Shown: positions 26,557 through 34,990, counted from the first letter of the stretch. The stretch is 64,000 bases of DNA from an uncultured Verrucomicrobia subdivision 3 bacterium (GCA_903895255.1 CAITTG010000109.1:35378-99377), one strand, 5' to 3'. Numbers and translations are program-made. The notes: generated by a model from the sequence alone, not told the origin.

Positions 26557-27351
26557 TCAGGCCTGGCGATTGCGGCGGTAGGCCAGCAGGCTGGCAATAC
26601 CGATGCCGACCAACGCCAGGGAGGAGGGTTCGGGAACAGGGGAACCGGTCAAATCGAGGTTGCCGAAGCGCCAGTTACCGGAGGTGCCATTATAGGGAAC
26701 AGTGCTGCCACTCACCAGCGTGGCGCTGGCATAGCTGGCGGTGTTGCCGGTGGAATCAAAGGCCGAGACCAGACGGATGCCGAAATTAGGATCGTTGTTG
26801 GCACCGGTGATGGAGCTGAGGTCGAGCGTGATGGTGGGGCTGCTGCTGGCGGCGCCGTAATAATCATTCGGCGTGGCTACATAGGTGCCGGCCAACGTGG
26901 TGCCGCCAATCGCTGTCCAGCCTGAGGAATTGCCAGTGTTTAAATTGTACTGCACCGAGAGGTCGCGAATACCCTGGGTGGTGGTGTACCAGTCGAAGGA
27001 AAAACCAATGTTCTGTTCGCCGACGGTGGAGGCATCCAGTTCGAGACCCTGGCTGTATTGGGGAGCGCCCAAGGACCAGCCGCCGGAGGCGTTGCGCACG
27101 CGCAAGAGGTATTCGCTGAAGGAGGAGTGGGCCGTGCCGGCGGTGAGGGTCACGTCACCAGAGGGTGTTCCGCTATTATAGCCAAAGCCAATCAGGGTGG
27201 CCGTGCCGCTGCCCGTGGTGGCCGGGAGCGAGGTGATGGGGGCTGCCTGCACCGCACTGAAGTTCCAAGCGGTAAACACACTTTGGGCTTGCACCGTCGC
27301 CATGGACGCGACCACAAGGGCGGCAACTGCGAGAATTTGTTGGTTTTTCAT
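26557..27351 (-). CDS. PEP-CTERM sorted surface/secreted protein
   Basis: A 264-residue exported protein. It has a signal peptide (cleavage near VQAQS, residue ~22) and a Ser/Thr/Gly-rich beta-sandwich-like body with few charges, including FDWYTTTQGIRDLSVQYN. It ends in a PEP-CTERM tail: PVPEPSSLALVGIG, one hydrophobic helix and the basic end YRRNRQA. Such proteins are normally processed by an exosortase (not in this window) and handed to the envelope or exopolysaccharide. A four-repeat Pho-box-like site and -10 TACAAT lie 44-97 nt upstream. There is no Shine-Dalgarno. The molecular function is unknown. Confidence 0.9.
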   Translation of the reverse strand: MKNQQILAVAALVVASMATVQAQSVFTAWNFSAVQAAPITSLPATTGSGTATLIGFGYNSGTPSGDVTLTAGTAHSSFSEYLLRVRNASGGWSLGAPQYSQGLELDASTVGEQNIGFSFDWYTTTQGIRDLSVQYNLNTGNSSGWTAIGGTTLAGTYVATPNDYYGAASSSPTITLDLSSITGANNDPNFGIRLVSAFDSTGNTASYASATLVSGSTVPYNGTSGNWRFGNLDLTGSPVPEPSSLALVGIGIASLLAYRRNRQA

Positions 27352-27394
27352 TAATGGTTGAGGTTTAAAATGGTTTTGTTTCCTTACGCTGATA

Positions 27395-27448
27395 ATTGTA
27401 CAGATGCTCGTTACAGGATTACGGCAGGCAGGTTACAAATTGGTTACA
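27395..27448 (-). promoter_or_regulatory. Pho-box-like promoter of the PEP-CTERM gene
   Basis: Minus strand: TGTAAC (27448-27443), TGTAAC (27437-27432), degenerate TGCCGT (27426-27421) and TGTAAC (27415-27410), each exactly 11 bp apart. The -10 TACAAT (27400-27395) lies 9 nt further on, with no separate -35. This matches the layout of PhoB-activated promoters. Confidence 0.7.
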
Positions 27449-27736
27449 ATGGCGATTGGTTCTAGATGAGGGAGCGGCAACTAAATGGGAATTATTGTCA
27501 TATGGAGAGGAGAGATGCAGGAATGGAAACGACATGCGTGGATTGGTGGGGGCACGATTGAAACGCTGCGCCATGCGCTCCCGGCCCGTGCCCCCAATCT
27601 GCCATAACCATCGGTGGCAGTTGGATCTGCACCTGTTTCAGGCATGCCGCCTAGTTGGCCATGTACGAAGTTGACCCGCCACCTAACCCGCTAAAGGAGC
27701 GTTGTTGCATCGCAGAGCAGGATCGAAATTTCAGCT
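27449..27736. other. intergenic region with long inverted repeat
   Basis: The rest of the 385-nt gap between the PEP-CTERM and acid-phosphatase genes. It holds a perfect 10-bp inverted repeat TGGGGGCACG (27547-27556) / CGTGCCCCCA (27587-27596) enclosing a smaller GCGC...GCGC hairpin. There is no T run on either side. It could be a processing hairpin or Rho-type end of the acid-phosphatase transcript. No convincing ORF. Confidence 0.4.
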
Positions 27737-28441
27737 TCAGTTCCTAGCGGCGGCTTGGACGGCTTGGATCTCGGCTTGGGCAGCGGCGAAGTCTTGCTGA
27801 TATTCGGGGCTGGCTTTCAGGGCGTTGAAAATGGTGCGGGCATAAAAACGGCCGGCATAAATATCGGTGGGGTAATGGCGGGCGATTTGAATGCGGTGCC
27901 ACCCAAAACCACGACCGATGGCCAGGATAGGGTCTTTCTTATCCGGCACTAAATCCGCGAGCACCAGGGCGAGCACGGTGCCCTCGGTGGAATGACCGCT
28001 GGGATAGCTGAAACTGGTTTCCAATTTGCCCGAGGCCAGGCCGGGGTAAACGACGAACGGGCGTGGCCGTTTGAAGATGTCCTTGGCCTGGTCGGTGATG
28101 ATTTCCGCATCGCTTTGCACGCGCTCAAAAAAAGCGGTGGTTTTGGGCAGGTTGGTGGAGGTGAAAAACGGCCCCACGGCGGGCGTGAAGGTGAAGACAT
28201 CAAATTTCTTCTCTGAAAACGCGATGGCAGCTTGTTGCGGGGTGCAGGCGCCATGAACGGACACGACGGTGGCCATGTCGGCGGCTTGCTCCGGGGAATC
28301 CAAGGCGGGCGGCGGCGGCAGCGTGGCGCGGGCGTCCGGCTCGCGACCGACGAGGTAGTGCAGGGTGGCGTCTGCTGCCTTTAACGAGACGAGGCTGGCC
28401 GCCAGAAGCAAAACCAACACCAGTTGACGATTTCGAAACAT
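27737..28441 (-). CDS. exported class A acid phosphatase (PAP2 superfamily)
   Basis: A 234-residue secreted or periplasmic phosphatase related to PhoN/PhoC non-specific acid phosphatases. A signal peptide (MFRNRQLVLVLLLAASLVSLKA) precedes the mature domain. The active-site signature reads FKRPRPF, SYPSGHSTEG, then WHRIQIARHYPTDIYAGR (R-x5-H-x3-D), where the usual SR is HR. It probably releases phosphate from organic phosphomonoesters outside the cytoplasm. The start is ATG 28441; a TTG at 28468 is possible. It follows the pseudopilin-like gene by about 80 nt with no promoter of its own, so it should share that Pho-box promoter. Confidence 0.88.
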   Translation of the reverse strand: MFRNRQLVLVLLLAASLVSLKAADATLHYLVGREPDARATLPPPPALDSPEQAADMATVVSVHGACTPQQAAIAFSEKKFDVFTFTPAVGPFFTSTNLPKTTAFFERVQSDAEIITDQAKDIFKRPRPFVVYPGLASGKLETSFSYPSGHSTEGTVLALVLADLVPDKKDPILAIGRGFGWHRIQIARHYPTDIYAGRFYARTIFNALKASPEYQQDFAAAQAEIQAVQAAARN

Positions 28442-28519
28442 CGAACAGGACAAGGTGATGCGTTTCAAGCGATAAAAAAATTCAGAGTTGAAAAAACGGA
28501 GCTTCAGCGACCGAGCTGG

Positions 28520-29374
28520 TCAGGGCACAGTGATGCCGTCGCAGGACCAATTGATATCCGGGTTGCCCGGATCGCCGGCTTTGGCTTGAGCCGTGTCATT
28601 GAAGCAGATGTAAGAATATTTGTAGTAGCTGGCATGGCCATCCGAAAAGGAAAGGTTGGCTCCCGAATTGTGGCGTGAAGAAATCGCGGTGGTGTAAACT
28701 TGGGGTTTGCAGATGTCGGCCTGTTTGGTCGCCCCGCCATAGAAAGGAGTTTCGCTGGTCAGGGTGCGGCCGTCAGAGAACATCACAAAGGCGGAAGGGT
28801 TTTTGATCATCGAGCCTTTTAGGTTGCTGATGTTCGGGTAATTGTTCAAGCCTTTGGAATTCATACCATATTGAAAGGCCACGCGTTCGTAGGGATTAAC
28901 CGTCGGATCAATCACCGCAGTGGTACAGATGAAAATGCTCTTGCCCGTATTATACTGGGTATAGCCCATGGTGCCATTTTGAATCGCGTAGTAATAAAGC
29001 CCCGGTTGATGCACATAAGCCGGCAGGGCATTAAACCAGGCGTCCATGCCTTGCGGACCGCCTTTATAATTGTAAAAGTTGTTCAAATCGGCCCAAGTGG
29101 GGTTGTCCTCGTTGTAACCGCCGGCGGCACCCGGGGTGCCATTGGGGATTTTTGTCTTGGGAAACGTTTGGGAATTGTCATCCACATACATGGTCTGAGC
29201 CAGACCCCATTGTTTCAAATTGCTGAGGCAGGTAATTTGCTGGGCCTTTTTTTTCGCTTTGGCCAGGGCCGGCAGCAGCATGGCGGCCAAAATAGCGATA
29301 ATAGCGATCACCACGAGCAACTCAATCAGGGTGAATCCCCGGTAGTTTCGTTTCAGTTTTGCTCGCTTATTCAT
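28520..29374 (-). CDS. prepilin-type N-methylation protein, DUF1559/H-x-DG-like pseudopilin
   Basis: A 284-residue type IV pilin-like protein. A short basic leader ends in RG, then [20 protein letters not shown], the class III prepilin cleavage site (Gly-Phe, Glu at +5) and the hydrophobic spine. The soluble part has [19 protein letters not shown], and near the C-terminus [20 protein letters not shown], the H-x-DG pattern of Planctomycetes/Verrucomicrobia pseudopilins. The peptidase and assembly machinery are elsewhere. ATG 29374 is favoured because the inferred transcription start (~29390) lies downstream of the alternatives at 29392 and 29395. It is likely co-transcribed with the acid phosphatase. 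Confidence 0.9.
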   Translation of the reverse strand: MNKRAKLKRNYRGFTLIELLVVIAIIAILAAMLLPALAKAKKKAQQITCLSNLKQWGLAQTMYVDDNSQTFPKTKIPNGTPGAAGGYNEDNPTWADLNNFYNYKGGPQGMDAWFNALPAYVHQPGLYYYAIQNGTMGYTQYNTGKSIFICTTAVIDPTVNPYERVAFQYGMNSKGLNNYPNISNLKGSMIKNPSAFVMFSDGRTLTSETPFYGGATKQADICKPQVYTTAISSRHNSGANLSFSDGHASYYKYSYICFNDTAQAKAGDPGNPDINWSCDGITVP

Positions 29375-29396
29375 GATAAAAGACTCGTTCATCATC

Positions 29397-29453
29397 TGTA
29401 TCCTGGCCAAAGCATGTTACACCGACGTGTCCCGTATGTTACGATTGCGTGAC
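29397..29453 (-). promoter_or_regulatory. Pho-box-like promoter of the pseudopilin-acid phosphatase operon
   Basis: Minus strand: TGTCAC (29453-29448), CGTAAC (29442-29437), GGACAC (29431-29426) and TGTAAC (29420-29415), exactly 11 bp apart. The -10-like GATACA (29402-29397) is 12 nt beyond. The repeats also read well in the other direction because the hexamer is semi-palindromic. Confidence 0.65.
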
Positions 29454-29485
29454 ATCATCCGATGAGACGGGGGTGGTTTCAAGTT

Positions 29486-29540
29486 TGTTACCGTTTTGTC
29501 ACCTTGGGGTCATGATTTTGTAACTCATGCGCCGTAGGAT
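29486..29540 (+). promoter_or_regulatory. Pho-box-like promoter of the Ig-like secreted protein gene
   Basis: TGTTAC (29486), TGTCAC (29497), GGTCAT (29508) and TGTAAC (29519), exactly 11 bp apart. Then -10-like TAGGAT (29535-29540) follows 10 nt after the last repeat. The gene starts at 29580 without a Shine-Dalgarno. Confidence 0.7.
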
Positions 29541-29579
29541 GCAATCTGAATTTAGCGACTACCCATTAAACAAAACCAA

Positions 29580-32500
29580 ATGAAACGAACATTGTTAATA
29601 CTAAGCATGGTAACCGTCGTCGGCTGCTTCGCCCAGGGGCAAACTTCACCCATTATGCCACCCGGCAAAATTGCCGTGTTTAAGGCCGGTGACCCCAGCG
29701 GCGTGTACCCGATTAACACCTCCAAGGTGCAGCCGTGCTTCGTCCAAGTGTTTGATCCCGTCACCAACAATCAGGCAACCCCGCTGCTGTCTGTTCCCCT
29801 GGCCACCAATAGCACGGCCGGCGTGTGGATCAATGCCCATGCCGGTTCAGAAGGCGGCGGTATTTCCCGGTCCATGGATCGTTCCCTGCTCGCCTTGGAA
29901 GGCTACACTGGCAACATTCTCAGCCCGACCGCAGCCAAGCCGTCGTCGGCCGTGGGGGTGACGCGCGGCATTGTCACTCTGGATGCATTCACCAACGCGC
30001 TCAGTGTCTATTCTGATCCGGCCAATTGGTTTGGTCTGCCACCGGGCGTGACCCAGAATAATCCCACGGGGATTGCCACCACTGATGGCCAAAGTTTTTG
30101 GGGCACCGGCAATGTGACGGGCAGCAGCACGACTGTCGAAACGAGCGGCACCTTGTTTTTTAATGCCGCCACCGCGCCGCAGCCCGTCACGGTTCAGAAC
30201 TACATACAGGCGGCCGCAGAAGCGCGCATCATCGGTGGCACCCTGTATATTGTAGTGCCGGGCGCGGGGATTTATAACTTTGTGGGCACCACCAGCTCCG
30301 GCTTGGGTGGCCAGGTGATTCCCCGGCCGTATGATCCTAATCTAGGTTACCAGCAAATTGCGGCCACCAACATGTTCCTGCCGACTGGCAAGTACACCGC
30401 CGTGGCCAACTTCGATATGAACCCCTCGGCTACGGTTGCCTACTGCGCAGACCAGACCTACGGCATTATCAAATTCACCAATAATGCCAGCCCGAATAAC
30501 CCGGTCTGGGTGCAGGCTCCCTATTATTTCAGCTCTACCAATATTGGCACACTCGCCCAGCCGGCGTCCCAACAGGGCTGTTTTGGCATTTGCGTCGATT
30601 TCAGCGGGCCGAACCCTGTTATTTATGCGACCACGATGGAACAAGGCACCGGGATCGTCGGTGGCAACAGCCAGGGCAACGCGGATAACAACCGCTTGAT
30701 CAGTATCGTGGATACGGGAATTAATCCCGGCACCACCTTGGTGGCCCAGACTCTGGCCACTGCCCCGACCAAGTATGAATCCTTTCGCGGGATTGATTTC
30801 ACCCCCGACCTCCGCCCGCTCATCACCAGCCAGCCGGCCAATAACTCCAGCACTGTCCACGCTAATGCCGGTTTTTCGCTCACAGCCAGTTCAGTCTATG
30901 CCCTGTACTACCAATGGTACCAGGAATCGGGCGCGGCTACCAACGCCCTTGTCCGGCAGACCAATGCCACACTCACCGTCAGCAATCTTACGATTGGCTT
31001 GAACGGCACCAGCTATCAATGTGTGGTTAGCAACGTCTATGGCGTGGTCACCAGCACCCCTGCGATCCTGACGGTGACGACCACGGCGGTGTTACCCTCC
31101 ATAACCAATGCGGTGGCTTATTTGACCAATTACATTGCCGGCACGGTGACCTTCAGCGCCATCCTGCCCAACGGCACGCAGCCTTTCACTTATCAATGGT
31201 ACCAAGGCAGCACACCCCTTTCCGACGCCAATCCCAGCGCATCGGGTGCCACCTATAGCGGCTCTACCAACAATACTCTGACGATTTCCGGCCTGGGCAC
31301 CAGCGACGCCGGCAACTATTACCTGGCGGTGACTAACGATGCGGGCGGCATCCAGAAACTGGTGGATGTGCTCTCGGTCCAGTTCCAGCCCCCCGTGATC
31401 GGTATTGGTGGCCAGCCTCAGTCGCTGGTTACCTTCTCCAATCTGACAGCAACCCTTACGGTCACGCCGTCGGCTGGCACCCAGCCCTTGAACTATCAAT
31501 GGTACTTGAACGGCGTGCCGCTGACTGATCCTGGTGCCAATAACAATTTGAGCGGCAGCCAGTCCTCCGGCAATCCCAACGGTGTGCTCACCATCAGTCC
31601 GGCCGGGTTAAGCGACTCCGGCTCCTATACCGTTGTGGTTAGCAACGACGGGGGCAGTGTCACCAGCGCGGTGGCCACCGTAAGTGTGCTGATTCCCCCG
31701 GCACCCTCTTACGTGGGCTACAGTAATCAGGTTTATTTGCAAACCTTTGATTCCCTGCCCGACCCCGGCAGCAACTCGGTGAACAGCATCAACAACCCGG
31801 TTTATGCCGGCAAACTGGCGGGCGTGACCTATTCCCTGGCCAACCCGTTTGACTTTGCTTATCCGGTGATCGGCAGCAGCTATGTGGGCGGTCTCGGCCT
31901 GGCTGGTACCATGTCCGGATGGTATGGAGCGGCGGACACCCTCTACACCGGAGTAGGTGGCTATACGCGCTTCGGTGCCCAGGATGGCGACCAATCCACG
32001 GGTGGTGTGATTGACTTCGGCCTCAATGACAGCGGCACCCTGCTTGGCACCAACCGGGCGCTGGGGCTGCTTTCGACGAGCACGACCGGCTCCACCACGT
32101 ATGCCTTGAAACTTGTTAACACCTCGGGTACCACGCTCAATTACTTGAACCTGGCCTATCTTGGTGAATTGTGGCGCAATGGGACCACCGCCCGCACGCT
32201 CACCTTTGGCTACTCCGTGGACAACACCGCCACAAACTTCGTGCTGTCCGCCCAATCCATCAGCACCAATGCAACGCTGGTGCCTGCTCTGGCGTTCAGC
32301 TTCCCCACGGCCGCCGCCGTCACCGTGGTGGATGGCTCCCAGCCGCAAAATCAAATCAAGCTCAGTTCGAGCAACCTCCAGTTGTCCACACCTTGGGCTC
32401 CGGGTGGCGCCTTGTGGCTGATCTGGTCCGTTGATTTCTATGGCTCCGGCTCCGGCAATGGTTATGCCATTGATAACTTGAGCTTTAGTGCCTCGGTCAA

Positions 32501-32756
32501 TCAGCTGGCTCCCGTATCCTCCCCCACGCTGGGCGGGGTGACCTATAACCCTGGCACCGGGCTGGCCTTCACCTTCACCAACACGGCGGGCGCGGCGTCC
32601 CAGTTCACCACTTGGAGCACCACCAACCTGACGCTGCCGTTCAGCCAGTGGGTGAACCTCGGCCATCCGACGGAAGTAACTCCGGGGAACTATCAAGTCG
32701 TCGATCCAAGTTCGACCACCAACAAGCAGACCTTCTACAAGGTTACCTCTCCGTAA
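29580..32756 (+). CDS. large secreted protein with propeller-like N-terminus and Ig-like repeats
   Basis: A 1058-residue protein with a signal peptide (to about GCFAQGQ, residue 21). Residues ~25-410 are strand-rich with repeated short blades (for example SMDRSLLALEGY, TGIATTDGQSFWGTGN, ATVAYCADQTYGIIKF) and may be a beta-propeller. Residues ~412-700 are three Ig-like domains, each with a QWY core (YYQWYQESG, YQWYQGSTPLSD, YQWYLNGVPLTD) and an SDAG/SDSGSY-type end. Residues ~715-990 look like a lectin/LamG-type sandwich. The C-terminal FTTWSTTNLTLPFSQW ... FYKVTSP is a repeat-end motif common in Verrucomicrobia. A perfect terminator follows. The catalytic or binding role is unknown. Confidence 0.85.
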   Translation: MKRTLLILSMVTVVGCFAQGQTSPIMPPGKIAVFKAGDPSGVYPINTSKVQPCFVQVFDPVTNNQATPLLSVPLATNSTAGVWINAHAGSEGGGISRSMDRSLLALEGYTGNILSPTAAKPSSAVGVTRGIVTLDAFTNALSVYSDPANWFGLPPGVTQNNPTGIATTDGQSFWGTGNVTGSSTTVETSGTLFFNAATAPQPVTVQNYIQAAAEARIIGGTLYIVVPGAGIYNFVGTTSSGLGGQVIPRPYDPNLGYQQIAATNMFLPTGKYTAVANFDMNPSATVAYCADQTYGIIKFTNNASPNNPVWVQAPYYFSSTNIGTLAQPASQQGCFGICVDFSGPNPVIYATTMEQGTGIVGGNSQGNADNNRLISIVDTGINPGTTLVAQTLATAPTKYESFRGIDFTPDLRPLITSQPANNSSTVHANAGFSLTASSVYALYYQWYQESGAATNALVRQTNATLTVSNLTIGLNGTSYQCVVSNVYGVVTSTPAILTVTTTAVLPSITNAVAYLTNYIAGTVTFSAILPNGTQPFTYQWYQGSTPLSDANPSASGATYSGSTNNTLTISGLGTSDAGNYYLAVTNDAGGIQKLVDVLSVQFQPPVIGIGGQPQSLVTFSNLTATLTVTPSAGTQPLNYQWYLNGVPLTDPGANNNLSGSQSSGNPNGVLTISPAGLSDSGSYTVVVSNDGGSVTSAVATVSVLIPPAPSYVGYSNQVYLQTFDSLPDPGSNSVNSINNPVYAGKLAGVTYSLANPFDFAYPVIGSSYVGGLGLAGTMSGWYGAADTLYTGVGGYTRFGAQDGDQSTGGVIDFGLNDSGTLLGTNRALGLLSTSTTGSTTYALKLVNTSGTTLNYLNLAYLGELWRNGTTARTLTFGYSVDNTATNFVLSAQSISTNATLVPALAFSFPTAAAVTVVDGSQPQNQIKLSSSNLQLSTPWAPGGALWLIWSVDFYGSGSGNGYAIDNLSFSASVNQLAPVSSPTLGGVTYNPGTGLAFTFTNTAGAASQFTTWSTTNLTLPFSQWVNLGHPTEVTPGNYQVVDPSSTTNKQTFYKVTSP

Positions 32757-32780
32757 CGGGTAATCATTCAGTTTGAGATC

Positions 32781-32815
32781 AAGCCGGGCGGACGCAAGTC
32801 CGCCCGGCTTTTTTT
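32781..32815 (+). terminator. strong intrinsic terminator after the Ig-like gene
   Basis: Perfect 13-bp stem AAGCCGGGCGGAC / GTCCGCCCGGCTT with a GCAA loop and a T run to 32815, 25 nt after the stop. The tetraloop is the same as in the gap terminator. Confidence 0.95.
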
Positions 32816-32962
32816 ATCTTCGGGGAATTGATTTAACCACGGATGGGAAGGGGAAAACTCCTGGCACCAACCTCCCAGCTGCAGAACGATCAAACGCTCA
32901 TCAAGAACACAATGGGCCCATCGGACTTATAGGACGCATGAGCCATCGCCAATTACAGTTGG

Positions 32963-33658
32963 TTAGGCGGCGGCGGTGAAGACGGCGAAGAGTTCGGAGC
33001 CCACGCGGCGGAGGGATTTGATTTGGAAGTCGGCGGCGGCGGCGAGGCGGGGAGTGCCGGGCCCTTCCGCGATGGTGGGCGCGGTGCGGCCACCGAAAAT
33101 TTTGGGGCAGAGGGTCAGGTGCAATTCGTCCACCAATCGCTGACGAAACAGGGCGGCATTTAATTCCGCGCCGCCTTCGCCGGCCAGGCGGCGGACCTGC
33201 CAGCGGGAGTGCAGCCACGCCAGGGCACCCGCAAAATCCAACTCGCTCCGGCCACCGATCCAAACGTCATCCGCCAGCGCGCGCAATTGCTTCAGCCGGG
33301 CGGCCGGGGCGCGCTCGGTGGTGAGAATGAGAATGGGCGAAAACCGGTGCTGGAAGATTTCGGCCCGGGGGTTGAGGGTGCCGCTGCCACTGACGATGAC
33401 GCGGATATTATACTCCGCCAGACCCAGCTTGAGACGGCGGCGCTGGTATTTCAACCCGCCGGGGCCCAAATTCACCGGGGCGGAGTCGATGGTGCGGGCG
33501 CCGGACATGACGGCATCGGCGGTGGTGCGCAGTTCGAGCATATGGGCGTGGTCACGCGGGCTGCCAAAGGTGGAGATGGAGCGCCGGGCGGTGGCGATCT
33601 TGCCATCGGCGGTCATGGCCATGTTTACGAAGACAAAGGGGCGGGGAGGCGTTTTCAT
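32963..33658 (-). CDS. RibD C-terminal-domain reductase (DHFR-like)
   Basis: A 231-residue NADPH-dependent reductase of the RibD_C superfamily, related to the riboflavin-pathway pyrimidine reductase. Motifs: PFVFVNMAMTADGKIAT, DAVMSGARTI, and LAGEGGAELNAALFRQRLVDELHLTLCPKIFGG near the C-terminus. There is no deaminase domain, so it is either a stand-alone riboflavin reductase or a paralogue with another substrate. It begins 3 nt after the queA stop on the same strand, so the two should be co-translated. Confidence 0.88.
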   Translation of the reverse strand: MKTPPRPFVFVNMAMTADGKIATARRSISTFGSPRDHAHMLELRTTADAVMSGARTIDSAPVNLGPGGLKYQRRRLKLGLAEYNIRVIVSGSGTLNPRAEIFQHRFSPILILTTERAPAARLKQLRALADDVWIGGRSELDFAGALAWLHSRWQVRRLAGEGGAELNAALFRQRLVDELHLTLCPKIFGGRTAPTIAEGPGTPRLAAAADFQIKSLRRVGSELFAVFTAAA

Positions 33659-33661
33659 GTT

Positions 33662-34738
33662 TTATAAAATCAACATGGCATCGCCGTAACTAAAAAAACG
33701 ATAACGCTCACGGATGGCCTCGGCGTAAGCCTCCAGCATCCATTCGCGGCCGGTGTTGGCCCCGGGGGCGGCGAAGGCGCTGACCAGCATTAAGAGCGTG
33801 GAGCACGGGAGGTGGAAATTGGTCAGCAACGCGTCAACGACTTGAAAACGGTAAGGTGGATAAATAAATATGCGGGTTTTGCCCTGATAGGCTTGAGGTT
33901 CACCCTTGAAAAGGGCGGCGACACTTTCCAGCACGCGCACGCTGGTGGTGCCGGCGGCGACGACCCGACGGCCGGCCGCTTTGGCAGTGCGGATGGCCTG
34001 GGCGGTTTCCGCGCTGAGTTCGATCCGTTCCTCGTGCATCTGGTGAGTTTCAAGATTTTCGACTTTCACGGGGGCGAAGGTGCCGGGCCCCACATGAAGG
34101 GTCACCCAGGCAATGATCACCCCTTGGGAACGGATTTGCGCCAGGATTTCCGGAGTGAAGTGCAAGCCGGCCGTGGGGGCCGCGACGGAGCCCGGCGATT
34201 GGGCGTAAACGGTTTGGTAACGCAACCGGTCTTCGCCCGCCTGTCCGGGCTGCTCCCGGGTGATGTACGGCGGCAACGGAATTTCACCCAACCGCTCCAA
34301 CTCGGTGTGAATATCCCCCGTTCCGGTAAAGGCCAGCCGTCGGTGGCCCTCCGCATTGACGGCGGTGACTGTGGCGCTAATACCTGATACGTGACCATCG
34401 GCAGCGAGAATCTGAATCGAGGTTCCGGGCCGTGCGCGCTTCCCGGGCCGGAGCATCGCCCACCAATCATTGGTGCCCACTTCTTCGATTAATAGTATTT
34501 CAAAGGCCCCGCCGGTCTGGCGGTTGGTGCCGCGCAAGCGGGCGGGAATTACCCGAGAATTATTTAATATTAGAACATCTCCTGCTTGCAAATAGTTGGG
34601 TAACGACGTAAAGTCACCATGTTTGGTGAGTCCGGTGCGGCGGTCTAAAATGAGCAGGCGGGAGGCGTCCCGTCGGACTGCCGGGGTTTGGGCGATCAGT
34701 TCAGCAGGCAGCTCGTAATAAAAATCAGCGGTTTGCAT
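33662..34738 (-). CDS. queA: S-adenosylmethionine:tRNA ribosyltransferase-isomerase
   Basis: Transfers and isomerises the ribosyl group of SAM onto preQ1 in tRNA to form epoxyqueuosine. The 358-residue protein has FYYELPAELIAQTP, DVLILNNSRVIPARL, SVAAPTAGLHFTPEI, VTLHVGPGTFAPV, AAGTTSVRVLES and TNFHLPCSTLLMLVSAF, all diagnostic. It starts at ATG 34738 (MQTADFYYELP); the upstream in-frame extension is not conserved. It diverges from the mraZ-led dcw cluster and no tgt or other que gene is nearby. Confidence 0.97.
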   Translation of the reverse strand: MQTADFYYELPAELIAQTPAVRRDASRLLILDRRTGLTKHGDFTSLPNYLQAGDVLILNNSRVIPARLRGTNRQTGGAFEILLIEEVGTNDWWAMLRPGKRARPGTSIQILAADGHVSGISATVTAVNAEGHRRLAFTGTGDIHTELERLGEIPLPPYITREQPGQAGEDRLRYQTVYAQSPGSVAAPTAGLHFTPEILAQIRSQGVIIAWVTLHVGPGTFAPVKVENLETHQMHEERIELSAETAQAIRTAKAAGRRVVAAGTTSVRVLESVAALFKGEPQAYQGKTRIFIYPPYRFQVVDALLTNFHLPCSTLLMLVSAFAAPGANTGREWMLEAYAEAIRERYRFFSYGDAMLIL

Positions 34739-34876
34739 TACCGGGACAGGATAGCAGGGTTGCCCGGGTGAAAACAAATGCGTCCGCCAAAATCTCCGGA
34801 TTCCCGCCGTTCTTTGAAAATGTGAATAACTCCGGGATAACTCTAAAAATTACCTGGCCTTCCGGCATTTTTTTTA

Positions 34877-34905
34877 TTGACTCGTGGGGGGCAAAGTGGG
34901 TTAAT
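34877..34905 (+). promoter_or_regulatory. candidate promoter of the dcw cluster
   Basis: TTGACT (34877-34882), a 17-nt spacer and GTTAAT (34900-34905). It lies about 85 nt before mraZ, with the MraZ-type repeats overlapping and downstream of the expected start site. Confidence 0.55.
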
Positions 34906-34941
34906 GGCCCGTGTTGTGGGTGATTGTAGGGGTATTTGGGT
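34897..34941 (+). promoter_or_regulatory. MraZ operator (TGGGT repeats on a 10-bp period)
   Basis: TGGGT at 34917, TAGGG at 34927 and TGGGT at 34937, in exact 10-bp phase, plus another TGGGT at 34897 two turns upstream. Known MraZ sites are three TGGGN repeats with 5-nt spacers before mraZ, so autoregulation of the cluster is likely. Confidence 0.72.
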
Positions 34942-34990
34942 TTAAATGGTCCTAAATCCCCGAGCCGAAAAATTGGGTGAATAAGTCAAA

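Noticed and set aside
27396..27674. 92-codon plus-strand frame over the Pho-box region
   Set aside because: It overlaps the promoter repeats, has atypical codon use and no recognisable domain.
31608..32696. Minus-strand open frame of 362 codons
   Set aside because: Antisense to the Ig-like protein gene, whose signal peptide, Ig repeats and terminator all support the plus frame.
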